Notes under the pieces: generated by a model | Databases searched by the model: none | Seen by the model: only the letters and a program-made list of their open reading frames with translations | What the model was told of the DNA's origin: nothing | IMG/VR virus record: IMGVR_UViG_3300042922_000563 | Location: 1 to 32,755 of that record | DNA from: a virus | Strand: one strand, 5' to 3' | Length of the DNA: 32,755 bases | Program-made: the position numbers and the translations under genes | In this document: positions 7,419 through 15,226 of the stretch, in pieces | Layout of the letters: each line of letters starts with the position of its first letter | Position numbering within the stretch: position 1 is the stretch's first letter

Positions 7419-10400
7419 CTAAATGTTTAATTCTGTATAACCAAGCTGCTGATGGTATTTGTTGATTTCTTTAACTGCAATACGACCGAATTCTTTACCG
7501 CCAATATTAATGACAATATCGCCATTTGGCGCTTGTGTTGGTGTAGCACCCAATGCAGAAATAGCATTCATCAATGTTGTTACCATAGATGAAGTGAAGT
7601 CTTTCATGCCACCACCTTCATAATTCATTTGGTTATTGTTACTAAACGTACTATTCGACGGTGTGAATGTTGGTGTTTGGAACATTTCTGGCAACATTAT
7701 GCTTGAGTTGAACATATCAAGTCCAAGATACTCAACAGCTTGTTGGATTAATTCAGCAGCACGTTGAGGTTTCTCAAGTGGAATGACCATCTCTTTCTTG
7801 TTGCCTTCTCCCATACGATATAAACCGTCTTGAGTAACTAAGCCACCGTTCTCATATCCAACACCTCGATAAGCTGCTGCCAATGATCCGTACCGACTTA
7901 ATGCATATCTCATAGAAGCCAAAATATTCGACATAGGATCCCAAATATTCTTGTTGTACGGGCTTCTTGCATAGGCTCTAAATGTTGGATCAATGACCTG
8001 CATCAATCCTTTAGAAGGTGTGCCATTTTTGGCATTGATATCCCAATTGTTGATAGCGTTAGGATTACCGTTTGATTCAGTCTTCATTTGGTAAAGCGTG
8101 CGATTTGCATTGGCTAGTGAGTAAATACCTAGTTTGTTCAATGCGCTATTGACAGTCGATCGCCATCTTTCTACTGATGAACCATACTTACCAGCAACTG
8201 CTGCACCTCCAGATGCACCAAACGATGCATTCTTGTCTATGTCGCTTGCTCCAAGTGAGCCATTGATATGCAAATGATCGTAGTGGTCATTCTGCGGCCA
8301 TCTTACCCAACTTCCACTTGATCCAGTACCGGACATTCCTTTTCGGTCTCGAACTTTACCTTGAGTGATTACATAAGCTACTTTTGAAGCAAAGTTATCA
8401 AACACCCAGTTCGCTGGAGCAAAGTATTTCGAAGATCCGTTCATACTTGCTGGATAAGCAACGTCAATCGCTTGATGCTTGCCGTGGGAATGTGGATCAC
8501 CTGGTCTAAAGCCAGAAGTGATTCTCATACCAGGATATCGATCGACGGTTTTTCTGGCGATATCATATAGGTATTTGTATACACCCCAATTCCCCATTGA
8601 TCCATCAAACGAACTATTTTGTGCTTCATATCCTGCGTCGAACTTCGATTTAAACCATTCATAGGAGCCTTCTGCAATCGTACCAACGGAACCTTTCGCC
8701 ATTGATAAAGCTGGTTCAACAGCACCTTTCAAGTTAACGAATTTGGAAATTGCTGCATTCAAAAGCTTCTTAGGATTTGATGCATAAGACCAAATATCCG
8801 ATGCAATTTCTTTTGCGCCATCCCATTTCTCTTTTAACCATTCACCTACGCCATTTGCATAGGCTGGTACACCATACATTGCGGCAGTCTTCGGACCACT
8901 TAAGACAGATGTTCCTTTTGGAAGGTTAACCATCAGATTTCTTTGCGCTGGAAAGATACCAGTACGTCCATCAGGTGTCCGATAAGCTTCTTGATAATTA
9001 GATCCTAATCCATCATTTACTAAAGCAGGTCCGCCCGGATGATAGCCGGTACCTTTAGCATAAGTAGGAATAGTCCATTTCTTCAGAGCGCTGTCTCCTG
9101 CTCCAACCTTACTTAGTACCCAGTTGATACCGCTGATAACACCATTGACACCTTTTCCAATTACTCCTACCATGCCATTGAAAATTTTACCTGCTCCTTC
9201 TTTAACTTTCTTAGCACCATTGCCAAGCCCTTTCCCGATTTTTTCTCCTAATTCATTAGCCCAACCGGTAATCTTTCCGAAAGCTTCAGAAGCATTTGTC
9301 TTCATAGTATCGAACGAGCTTCCCATGCTCGTTTTTAAATTACTAAATGCAGTACTTGCTTTTTCTTTAGCTGAATTAGCTGAAGTTGAAACCTTATCAC
9401 GAATGTCATTCCATCTATCAACAGTATTATTTTTGACATTATTCCATCGATCAGAAACGTTATTCCGAAGTTCTTGTAAACGATTTGATGCATTATCTTT
9501 AGCTGTCCTTGCTTTGTTTGATATATCTGTGGAAAAAGTATCCCAAGTTTCCTTTGTATTCTTTTTGATGTCACTCCATCGACCGCTAACATTATTCCAG
9601 ATATCAGAAGCTTTCTCAGTAACTGTTTTCTTAGCATTATTCCAAGTGTCACTGGTCCATTTTTGGACATTGCCCCAAGTATCTGAAACAGTCTTCATTA
9701 TTTTGCCAAAGCGATCATCGATAACATCTTTAAGTTCACCAATCGCTTTTTTAGGATTCTTAACAGCGTTAGCAACTTTTTCCAGCACCCCAGCAAGAAA
9801 TTCCAGACCTTTTGTTAAGAGTTCAATTTGTCCAATAATCAGGAATTTAGCCACCTGAGTAAGAGGAACAATAACAACATCCCAGAACCACTTAAAGATT
9901 GGTTTGAAAATCTCAATCACTTGGTTTAAGACCTTCAATGCTGCTGAGAACATATCAAAGTACTTAGGTACATAGTCTTCAATGAAAAAGCTTGCTAAAG
10001 GTAGCAGAACGTTTTTATACAACCACTCAAGACCATCGCCAACATTTTTCAGGATAGGTCGAATCGATTTGAATAATCCATCTATCGCTTTAAGTAATGG
10101 CGTGAAATCAAGGTTTTTTGCCCACTCTTCAGTGGCTTTTGTCATGCTGTTGATGTTGCCTAACAAATCATCTACTGCATCGAGGATTGTTCCGAAGATT
10201 GATTCTCCAACTTTTCCTTCTTTCCACGCCTTTTTAAGCTGTTCCGCAATATTGCCAATTGTGTTGAAGATATTCGTATAGATTTCAAGGATGTTGGCAG
10301 CTATACTTTCTCCACGGCCATCATTCCATGCATTACGAAAAGCAACAGCAATTTCATGCAGCAATTCAAGGATTCGATTCCACATATCAAAGAACGATTG

Positions 10401-12320
10401 AATCAGTCTTGTTCCTCGTCCATCATCTTCCCATGCACGTTTGAAAGCACCAGCGATATCACCAATTATGCCAAGTACATCTGCTAATAAAATCAGGATA
10501 TTCTCAATGAATAATTGACCCGTTCCGTTTGTCCAAACTTCCATAAATGACTTACCTATAGCAGAAGCCAAACCTATTACTTCACCTAATGCATACTTCC
10601 AAGCATCGATCACTCGTTTACCTTGATTTTTCCATGCATCCTGAAATGGTTTGAAGAAATCCTTCAACAAGTTTTGGATGTCTCTCATCCATTTAGGCGT
10701 TGAATAAGTGCCTGTGGCTGAACCAAAATCAATGCCAGGAGTTGCGGAATCTTCCTTCTTTTCATCATCCGTATCCATCGTTAGCTTGTTGATTTGGTCA
10801 AATCCCATAAGAGATTTTTGTAGTTTTTTCACTTTCTCATTGGCTTTATTTGCAGAAGAACCAGTATCGTTTAGCGCTTGGATATTGTCATACAAACCAC
10901 TAGCGCCTTGTTTTGCCGCATCATAGGTTGTCCCGAATAACATTGCAATAAATGAAGCAAGCTGCCCCGTGAGTTGGGCTACTGTGCTCATTAACGCATT
11001 CAACGCTGGTAAGATTGCCGTGTATATTGGATAGAATGCCGTCATAAGATTGACTTTAATCTGATTCAACGAGACGCTGAATTGATCGTTCGTTTTCAAC
11101 GCTGACATCATACCGCTAGCTAGTTTGGTAATTGCGCCACCTAACAGCTGATAAACAACCAATGAAGGTAACAGATATTTCATTGACTGACCAAAAGCAT
11201 TCGTGCTTCCTGTCATTCGATTTGTTCCAGCTGTAACTTTGTTGGAATTACTAGAAAATAGACTTCCGAACTTTCCAATAAATCCAAGAGAGTTCCTTAA
11301 GCCATTTCCGACGCTCCCGAATCCGTGTGAAACAGCATTGGACATGCGGTTGAACACACCGCCATATTTAGAAACAGCCCTCTCAGATTGCTTCAGTCCT
11401 GTGCCTGTCATACTAGCGCCGCTAGAAGCGTTGCCTGTTTGTATGGATGATTGACCCAAAGCAGAGTTAACTCGTTGTAGCGCCTTTCTCAATGCGTCTG
11501 CACGGTCTTCTGTTTGCGCGTATTCCTTTTGCAAACGATCATTGTCACTTATAAGCTTGTTCATCTTGATAGATTGCTTTTGAATCTCACCAGACGTTTT
11601 CAGTGATTGAGGAGTATCTTCATAATTCTTGAATCCAGATGTAAAGCTGCCAGTTGGCACACGTTGATCGTTGTATTCTGCCTTCAACGTCCGAATTCGT
11701 TTTCGCATCGCTTCAATTTGGGCTTCGTTTTGGCTCATGCCTTTTGTTATATTTTCCAAGGAAGATGGAACAGCGTCTAATTCACGCTTAATTGTAGTCC
11801 CCATACCTTTTGCTTGATCTTGGAATTTCGTCATCTGAGCTTGCGCTCGGGCGATTTGTTCATCGTATTTAACGACTTTTCCTGTATCCCCTTGACTCGA
11901 TGCCGTTTGTCTTTGCGATTTCAGATAAGCAACCTTTTCTTGCGCTGCTTTTGCTTGTCCCATCTTGGCGTTGATCTCATTCACCATCGCATCGATTTCC
12001 TTGGTAACCTTCGGACGTGCCTTACGCACACCTGTTGCAAAATTATCACCAGCAGCCTCAGACGATTGCTTTGTCGATCGTTCAAAGTTTGCTAATGTCT
12101 TTTCTAGTGCTTGATTCATTTTTTCTAGTTGTTTCGTGAAATTGCTAACGCCTTTTTCAATATCCATATTTTTCTCTGTGCGATCCATTGAGTTACCGGA
12201 CATTTGTTGGATTCTACTCATTGCGCCCTCAATTTTTGGCAATACACTCTCTAGGGATTGCTCAACTCGAGCAGTATTGATATCTAACAGGACTTCAAGT
12301 GTTTCTAATTCTAATCCCAT
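7419..12320 (-). CDS. Tape measure protein with peptidase M15 and lytic transglycosylase domains
   Basis: A 1633-aa protein that sets tail length and probably opens the cell wall during DNA entry. The N-terminal 370 residues are coiled coil. Hydrophobic segments lie at about 377-475 (YLLPSLVVYQLLGGAITKL; LASFIAMLFG). A Trp-rich repeat (DTWNNAKK, DIWNNVSGRWSDIKK, DRWNNVKNNTVDRWNDI) spans about 875-980. Near 1262-1345 are HSHGKHQAID and DHYDHLH, the zinc motifs of M15-type peptidases. Near 1413-1483 KTESNGNPNAIN (catalytic Glu) and KGLMQVI mark an SLT transglycosylase. The gene follows the chaperone frameshift ORF directly; GGTGAG stands 5 nt before the ATG. Two wall enzymes in one tape measure are known in related phages. 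Confidence 0.95.
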   Translation of the reverse strand: MGLELETLEVLLDINTARVEQSLESVLPKIEGAMSRIQQMSGNSMDRTEKNMDIEKGVSNFTKQLEKMNQALEKTLANFERSTKQSSEAAGDNFATGVRKARPKVTKEIDAMVNEINAKMGQAKAAQEKVAYLKSQRQTASSQGDTGKVVKYDEQIARAQAQMTKFQDQAKGMGTTIKRELDAVPSSLENITKGMSQNEAQIEAMRKRIRTLKAEYNDQRVPTGSFTSGFKNYEDTPQSLKTSGEIQKQSIKMNKLISDNDRLQKEYAQTEDRADALRKALQRVNSALGQSSIQTGNASSGASMTGTGLKQSERAVSKYGGVFNRMSNAVSHGFGSVGNGLRNSLGFIGKFGSLFSSNSNKVTAGTNRMTGSTNAFGQSMKYLLPSLVVYQLLGGAITKLASGMMSALKTNDQFSVSLNQIKVNLMTAFYPIYTAILPALNALMSTVAQLTGQLASFIAMLFGTTYDAAKQGASGLYDNIQALNDTGSSANKANEKVKKLQKSLMGFDQINKLTMDTDDEKKEDSATPGIDFGSATGTYSTPKWMRDIQNLLKDFFKPFQDAWKNQGKRVIDAWKYALGEVIGLASAIGKSFMEVWTNGTGQLFIENILILLADVLGIIGDIAGAFKRAWEDDGRGTRLIQSFFDMWNRILELLHEIAVAFRNAWNDGRGESIAANILEIYTNIFNTIGNIAEQLKKAWKEGKVGESIFGTILDAVDDLLGNINSMTKATEEWAKNLDFTPLLKAIDGLFKSIRPILKNVGDGLEWLYKNVLLPLASFFIEDYVPKYFDMFSAALKVLNQVIEIFKPIFKWFWDVVIVPLTQVAKFLIIGQIELLTKGLEFLAGVLEKVANAVKNPKKAIGELKDVIDDRFGKIMKTVSDTWGNVQKWTSDTWNNAKKTVTEKASDIWNNVSGRWSDIKKNTKETWDTFSTDISNKARTAKDNASNRLQELRNNVSDRWNNVKNNTVDRWNDIRDKVSTSANSAKEKASTAFSNLKTSMGSSFDTMKTNASEAFGKITGWANELGEKIGKGLGNGAKKVKEGAGKIFNGMVGVIGKGVNGVISGINWVLSKVGAGDSALKKWTIPTYAKGTGYHPGGPALVNDGLGSNYQEAYRTPDGRTGIFPAQRNLMVNLPKGTSVLSGPKTAAMYGVPAYANGVGEWLKEKWDGAKEIASDIWSYASNPKKLLNAAISKFVNLKGAVEPALSMAKGSVGTIAEGSYEWFKSKFDAGYEAQNSSFDGSMGNWGVYKYLYDIARKTVDRYPGMRITSGFRPGDPHSHGKHQAIDVAYPASMNGSSKYFAPANWVFDNFASKVAYVITQGKVRDRKGMSGTGSSGSWVRWPQNDHYDHLHINGSLGASDIDKNASFGASGGAAVAGKYGSSVERWRSTVNSALNKLGIYSLANANRTLYQMKTESNGNPNAINNWDINAKNGTPSKGLMQVIDPTFRAYARSPYNKNIWDPMSNILASMRYALSRYGSLAAAYRGVGYENGGLVTQDGLYRMGEGNKKEMVIPLEKPQRAAELIQQAVEYLGLDMFNSSIMLPEMFQTPTFTPSNSTFSNNNQMNYEGGGMKDFTSSMVTTLMNAISALGATPTQAPNGDIVINIGGKEFGRIAVKEINKYHQQLGYTELNI

Positions 12321-12330
12321 GCTTTCTCAC

Positions 12331-12807
12331 CTACCTTCCTTCTATGAGTTTTTTTCTTTCTCTTGTTGCTTTGATAGCCTGCGCTTGGGCCAAGAACATT
12401 TCTTGCTCACGCTGCATAGCTTCTTTCTTTGTTTCTTCCTCCGTTTTCGCTTCTTCAACGGCTTGTTCAATTTGTTTAAGAAATGGATAAGCATCTTCAA
12501 ATTTTGGAAACTTCTTCGGATCATTAAATGCAAAAACGGCCAGCCTTTGCTGTGAATAGTCGAATAATGCTTTTTCTTGTAACTCATTCTCCTTAATTTT
12601 CTTGTTGGCTTGAACTTGTATCATGATTTCTTCAAGCGTCATTCCCCAGTAGTCAGTGGCAGGGATTCCTGATTCGACCGCTTGTGGGTACATAAATTCA
12701 AGCATTTCGGATAGATTATCGAAGTTTTTTACAGAAGACTGTCTTCGCTGTTCGTTTGATCCAAAGATTCTCCATCTGTCGCTTCGTTCGCCGTTTCTTT
12801 CTTTCCG
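12331..12807 (-). CDS. Tail assembly chaperone, frameshifted part (T of G/GT)
   Basis: The minus frame from the slip site to 12331 is open for 158 codons. An internal ATG at 12705 (MLEFMYPQAV) has no ribosome site, so independent initiation is unlikely. A -1 slip at T TTT TTC (12813-12807) joins residues 1-110 of the upstream 135-aa protein to RKERNGERSDRW and on to the end, giving a fusion of about 268 aa. The second half is helical, with an acidic/basic coiled coil near the C terminus (EEAKTEEETKKEAMQREQE). The T segment of such proteins recruits tail tube subunits onto the tape measure. The position directly upstream of the tape measure is the conserved one. Confidence 0.85.
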   Translation of the reverse strand, partial: RKERNGERSDRWRIFGSNEQRRQSSVKNFDNLSEMLEFMYPQAVESGIPATDYWGMTLEEIMIQVQANKKIKENELQEKALFDYSQQRLAVFAFNDPKKFPKFEDAYPFLKQIEQAVEEAKTEEETKKEAMQREQEMFLAQAQAIKATRERKKLIEGR

Positions 12808-13136
12808 AAAAAACCAGCTTCATCCAAGAAGTCATTAATTTCGCCGAATAGATCCATCGTTGTTTTCCCTGATTCAATGTATTGCTCAAACGCATCAACG
12901 ATTGCTTTATCTGTCACGCCGCTTGTTTTATTGGCACCTTGCAAGATAATCAATAAGCTGTTGGCTGGTGGTAATTTGATTTCGCCTTGTTTTTTAACAA
13001 AAAGACCCATGATCCCTTCATCCAACCGTTTTTCGATTGCTAAAATAGATTTACCATCTAATCGAAGTTGTAAAGTTAAGTCTCCTAATTGAAATGATTT
13101 AGTGTTTGGCATTTGTACTACGTTGCTTTTTGTCAT
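12729..13136 (-). CDS. Tail assembly chaperone, short form (G)
   Basis: A 135-aa soluble protein, beginning MTKSNVVQMPNTKSF, with AGGAGG 8 nt before the ATG. It lies between the tail tube gene and the tape measure. FGEINDFLDEAGFFGKK at about 96-113 includes the codons TTT TTC of the slippery site (F109-F110). After the site the normal frame makes only 25 more acidic residues. Gram-positive siphophages use this short protein plus a longer frameshift product to coat the tape measure before tube growth. The local pattern is a DUF6096-like tail chaperone; the family name is from memory. Confidence 0.85.
   Translation of the reverse strand: MTKSNVVQMPNTKSFQLGDLTLQLRLDGKSILAIEKRLDEGIMGLFVKKQGEIKLPPANSLLIILQGANKTSGVTDKAIVDAFEQYIESGKTTMDLFGEINDFLDEAGFFGKKETANEATDGESLDQTNSEDSLL
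12807..12813 (-). promoter_or_regulatory. Programmed -1 frameshift site T TTT TTC
   Basis: In the zero frame of the short chaperone the codons read GGT TTT TTC. Slipping back one base re-pairs both Phe tRNAs perfectly on TTT TTT. The -1 frame is then open to 12331. This matches the conserved G/GT arrangement of long-tailed phages. Confidence 0.85.
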
Positions 13137-13152
13137 GTATGTTTCCTCCTAA

Positions 13153-13191
13153 TTTATAAAAATAGAGACTAAGGATTATCCCTCAGTCTCT
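13153..13191 (-). terminator. Terminator after the tail tube gene, with the frameshift-frame stop in its loop
   Basis: The minus-strand RNA has AGAGACUGAGG pairing with CCUUAGUCUCU (11 bp, one G-U), a 6-nt loop and then AUUUUUAU. The loop contains the TAA (13176-13178) of the -1 extension of the tail tube protein, not of its zero-frame product. It should lower expression of the chaperone/tape measure genes relative to head and tube. Confidence 0.8.
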
Positions 13192-13238
13192 GTTTCGTCT
13201 GCAATGTCCCCTGTGGTATCTTCAGGGGTTGTTACTCC
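13176..13238 (-). CDS. C-terminal extension of the tail tube protein, made by -1 frameshift
   Basis: Just before the tube protein stop the minus strand reads CCG GGG GAG TAA. A -1 slip on the G5 run (13241-13237) continues with GVTTPEDTTGDIADETETEG and stops at 13176. Six nt after the GAG codon is a hairpin, CCCCUG (13228-13223) with CAGGGG (13213-13208), which fits the usual stimulator. The long form would be 158 aa. The extension is acidic and Thr-rich, and would lie on the outside of the tube. Longer tail tube forms made by frameshift are known in other phages; here the slip itself is inferred from sequence. Confidence 0.62.
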   Translation of the reverse strand, partial: GVTTPEDTTGDIADETETEG

Positions 13239-13241
13239 CCC
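13208..13241 (-). promoter_or_regulatory. Candidate frameshift signal: G5 run plus downstream hairpin
   Basis: The G run is at 13241-13237. The hairpin arms are 13228-13223 and 13213-13208 with a 9-nt loop. Spacing from the A-site codon to the stem is 6 nt, within the range used by bacterial -1 signals. Confidence 0.6.
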
Positions 13242-13651
13242 GGCGCTGGTGCCGGCGTGATATCTGGACCGTCACTTACAACGATACCTAAGTTAAACCC
13301 AATCGCTTGGTTAACTTCAGCTCCATCAAATTTGTAGTAAGGCTCGCCAGTGAATTCAGCTTTCAATCCGTCTGGATAAGTGATTGTCCAAGCCACAGAT
13401 TTGCCAGTTTCAACCAATGCATGGACATCTCGGAAGTTGTCCCCTTGATAAACGATCGCAAATTCAAAGTTATCTACATCTTCGATACCTTTGATATAAG
13501 CTTTCTTTTCTGATCCCAAGTGTGTAACATCAACTTTTTCTGGGTCACTGCCCAATGCCGGGATAGATTTAACTGCTGCTACAGTTTTAGTTGTTGCACC
13601 ATCTTTGTAGGTTAAGACGGTACCCTTTGATAATAGTCCTGCAAAATCCAT
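13232..13651 (-). CDS. Major tail (tube) protein
   Basis: A 139-aa protein, starting MDFAGLLSKGTVLTYKDG with AGGAGG before the ATG. It is strand-rich with the usual tube-protein order: an N-terminal Lys/Gly opening, SIPALGSDPEKVDVTHLGS, then the long strand GIEDVDNFEFAIVYQGDNF. The order capsid, four joining proteins, this gene, two chaperone frames, tape measure fixes the assignment. The zero frame ends in TPAPAPGE; the Pro/Ala tail leads straight into the frameshift extension described separately. It should assemble as stacked hexamer rings forming the tail tube. Confidence 0.9.
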   Translation of the reverse strand: MDFAGLLSKGTVLTYKDGATTKTVAAVKSIPALGSDPEKVDVTHLGSEKKAYIKGIEDVDNFEFAIVYQGDNFRDVHALVETGKSVAWTITYPDGLKAEFTGEPYYKFDGAEVNQAIGFNLGIVVSDGPDITPAPAPGE

Positions 13652-13663
13652 GTGTAATTCCTC

Positions 13664-14026
13664 CTATTTTTTGTAAACATATTTCGTAACATTATCAACG
13701 ACAGCTGTTACTTCAACGATGATTCGCTTTAGATCAGCCGTGTTAGCATCTTTAGCGGTACCAGAAAAACCAATACTACCGAATGTGCTTAAAACACTTT
13801 CAGCAATACTGGTCTGGCTTTTGTCTCCGTATAATTCAACTGTGATTGTCCAATCTGTTTGTAACTCATTACCCAACGAATCAATCTGATATGGTTTATT
13901 GGCTGTCCTATAAATAGCCAATGGGAATGTATTCCAAGTCGAAGGATAGTCCGTGGCAATCTTTTTGATGTCAGTGACGGCTTGTAATACTTCAACAGTG
14001 ACCGTCTTCATATTCACTCGTTCCAT
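13664..14026 (-). CDS. Tail terminator/completion protein
   Basis: A 120-aa protein (121 aa if the GTG one codon earlier is used), starting MERVNMKTVTVEVLQAVTDI. The start overlaps the stop of the gp10-like gene, and GGGAG lies 8 nt upstream. It has an alpha/beta pattern with the WTITVELYGDKSQT strand about two-thirds of the way along, like the minor tail/completion proteins that sit between HK97 gp10-type proteins and the tube gene. It should cap the head-proximal end of the tail tube. The assignment rests mainly on gene order. Confidence 0.75.
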   Translation of the reverse strand: MERVNMKTVTVEVLQAVTDIKKIATDYPSTWNTFPLAIYRTANKPYQIDSLGNELQTDWTITVELYGDKSQTSIAESVLSTFGSIGFSGTAKDANTADLKRIIVEVTAVVDNVTKYVYKK

Positions 14027-14568
14027 CACTTCAACTCCCTTAACTTGCGTTGTACATGTTCTTTGTAGATTTCTGGTGCTTCACCAATCAAATCTACTAA
14101 AGAAGGATACAAGAATGGTCGTGCTGGCTGTCCTTTGGTAATGTAGAAGTCTGTACCTTGAACAGTCACACGAGGAATACCGTATATAGCTTCCAAATCC
14201 ACAGCAACATCTTTTGCTGGGATAAACCATGCTGTTTGCGAGTAAACTGGTGTAAATCCTTCTGGTAAGTCTTTTTGACTAGCTTCACCGACAGGACCAG
14301 TACCAACTTCACGAAATAGCGCTTCTTGCTTGTCGGACCAGACACGCCCAACAATTTGGTTTTGTGCATTGATCACAACTTCATTCTTCAAACTTCCCAA
14401 TAATTCACCACTAGAATATTTCATGCTAGACGATAATCGCAATTCGGCAGCTTGTTTGATCAACTCAGTGATTTCAAAAGTCGCATCCCACATCGCATCA
14501 TCTAAGATTTGCGGTATTGCTTTGACTTTTCGCCGTAAACTTTCAAGGCCTTTGATTTCAACTCCCAC
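14026..14568 (-). CDS. HK97 gp10-like neck/morphogenesis protein
   Basis: About 180 aa. The GTG at 14568 is preferred, since AAAGGA lies 9 nt before it; the ATG three codons earlier touches that site. It opens VGVEIKGLESLRRKVKAIPQ, the typical beginning of the gp10 family, followed by an amphipathic helix (ATFEITELIKQAAELRL) and the SSGELLGSLKNEV segment. FREVGTGPVG and GQPARPFLYPSL, at about 90-97 and 150-160, are the family's conserved C-terminal signatures. These proteins join head and tail. It overlaps its neighbours on both sides. Confidence 0.88.
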   Translation of the reverse strand: MGVEIKGLESLRRKVKAIPQILDDAMWDATFEITELIKQAAELRLSSSMKYSSGELLGSLKNEVVINAQNQIVGRVWSDKQEALFREVGTGPVGEASQKDLPEGFTPVYSQTAWFIPAKDVAVDLEAIYGIPRVTVQGTDFYITKGQPARPFLYPSLVDLIGEAPEIYKEHVQRKLRELK

Positions 14569-14908
14569 GATTATCATTCCTTTCTAGCATAATATTTTTA
14601 TGTGTAGAAAATGTCTGGATAGACTTGATTGTGAAGTCTGGTTCCTCATCTTTGCCGACATAGACGCAAATACCGTCTAACTCGTTTTGTCCTTCGTTGA
14701 TCTTATCACCTTGGTATTTGCAAGCTTTCATTGTTTCAAGCTTGCTACCGTAAATTTGAGCATTAATCGTACCACTTGCGGCTTGCACATTCATTCGTAA
14801 CTCAATTGGATCATATGGGTAAGTAATTATTTCCTCTGCTTCATCATCATGAGTAACTTTACGCTTTTTTAGATAGACTGTGTGTAGGTCATTCTTCAGT
14901 AGGCGCAT
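14558..14908 (-). CDS. Head closure (head-tail adaptor) protein
   Basis: A 116-aa protein, starting MRLLKNDLHTVYLKKRKVTH. It is strand-rich, with ITYPYDPIELRMNVQAASG and a C-terminal DFTIKSIQTFSTHKNIML, which is the pattern of stopper proteins of the SPP1 gp16 or HK97 gp7 type. It stands between the gp6-like connector and the gp10-like protein, the standard place. Its start overlaps the previous gene by 20 bp, and the ribosome site (GGAAAGG) is 12 or more nt away, so coupling is likely. Confidence 0.78.
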   Translation of the reverse strand: MRLLKNDLHTVYLKKRKVTHDDEAEEIITYPYDPIELRMNVQAASGTINAQIYGSKLETMKACKYQGDKINEGQNELDGICVYVGKDEEPDFTIKSIQTFSTHKNIMLERNDNRGS

Positions 14909-15215
14909 AGTAACTCACAACCTTTCCCACACGAAACCTGTTCAAACCACGTTGAATATAGACTGGAATGTCGGCCAAGAAAGACTGTGACACTCCTCCT
15001 TCAGACCTTGAAGCTTCACCTTCAGCGCCCTGTTGGTTATATGCGATTGTTGCAAGTTGCCTTGCATATACCCACATACTATCAATCATCGCTTCACGAC
15101 CAGTATAATCAAGGACGAGTGCGACAGCGTCCTCGATCAATACTGTTGCTGAGATAGGAGATATCTCCAATTGCTCAGCTAGTACTGAAATAACTTCATC
15201 TCGTTTCTCGTCCAT
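14889..15215 (-). CDS. Head-tail connector (gp6-like)
   Basis: A 108-aa protein. I place the start at the ATG at 15215, where AAGGAGTG precedes MDEKRDEVISVLAEQLEI; the longer frame begins inside the capsid gene without a ribosome site. The helical N terminus, then DAVALVLDYTGREAMIDSMW and a late ARQLATIAYNQQGAEGEAS stretch with a Gly/Ser-rich loop, match small DNA-packaging connectors. It follows the capsid gene directly. It should form the ring below the portal. Confidence 0.85.
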   Translation of the reverse strand: MDEKRDEVISVLAEQLEISPISATVLIEDAVALVLDYTGREAMIDSMWVYARQLATIAYNQQGAEGEASRSEGGVSQSFLADIPVYIQRGLNRFRVGKVVSYYAPTEE

Positions 15216-15226
15216 GATTTCACTCC

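Noticed and set aside
9390-9690. Trp-rich repeat as a separate gene or recent duplication
   Set aside because: It is in frame within the tape measure and is a known feature of that protein class.
9124-9858. 244-aa plus-strand open frame
   Set aside because: It is the mirror of the tape measure gene; composition follows the Trp-rich repeats on the other strand and there is no ribosome site.
12716-12898. Alternative +1 frame over the chaperone end
   Set aside because: The heptamer and the long open frame support -1; the +1 frame ends soon after and has no partner domain.
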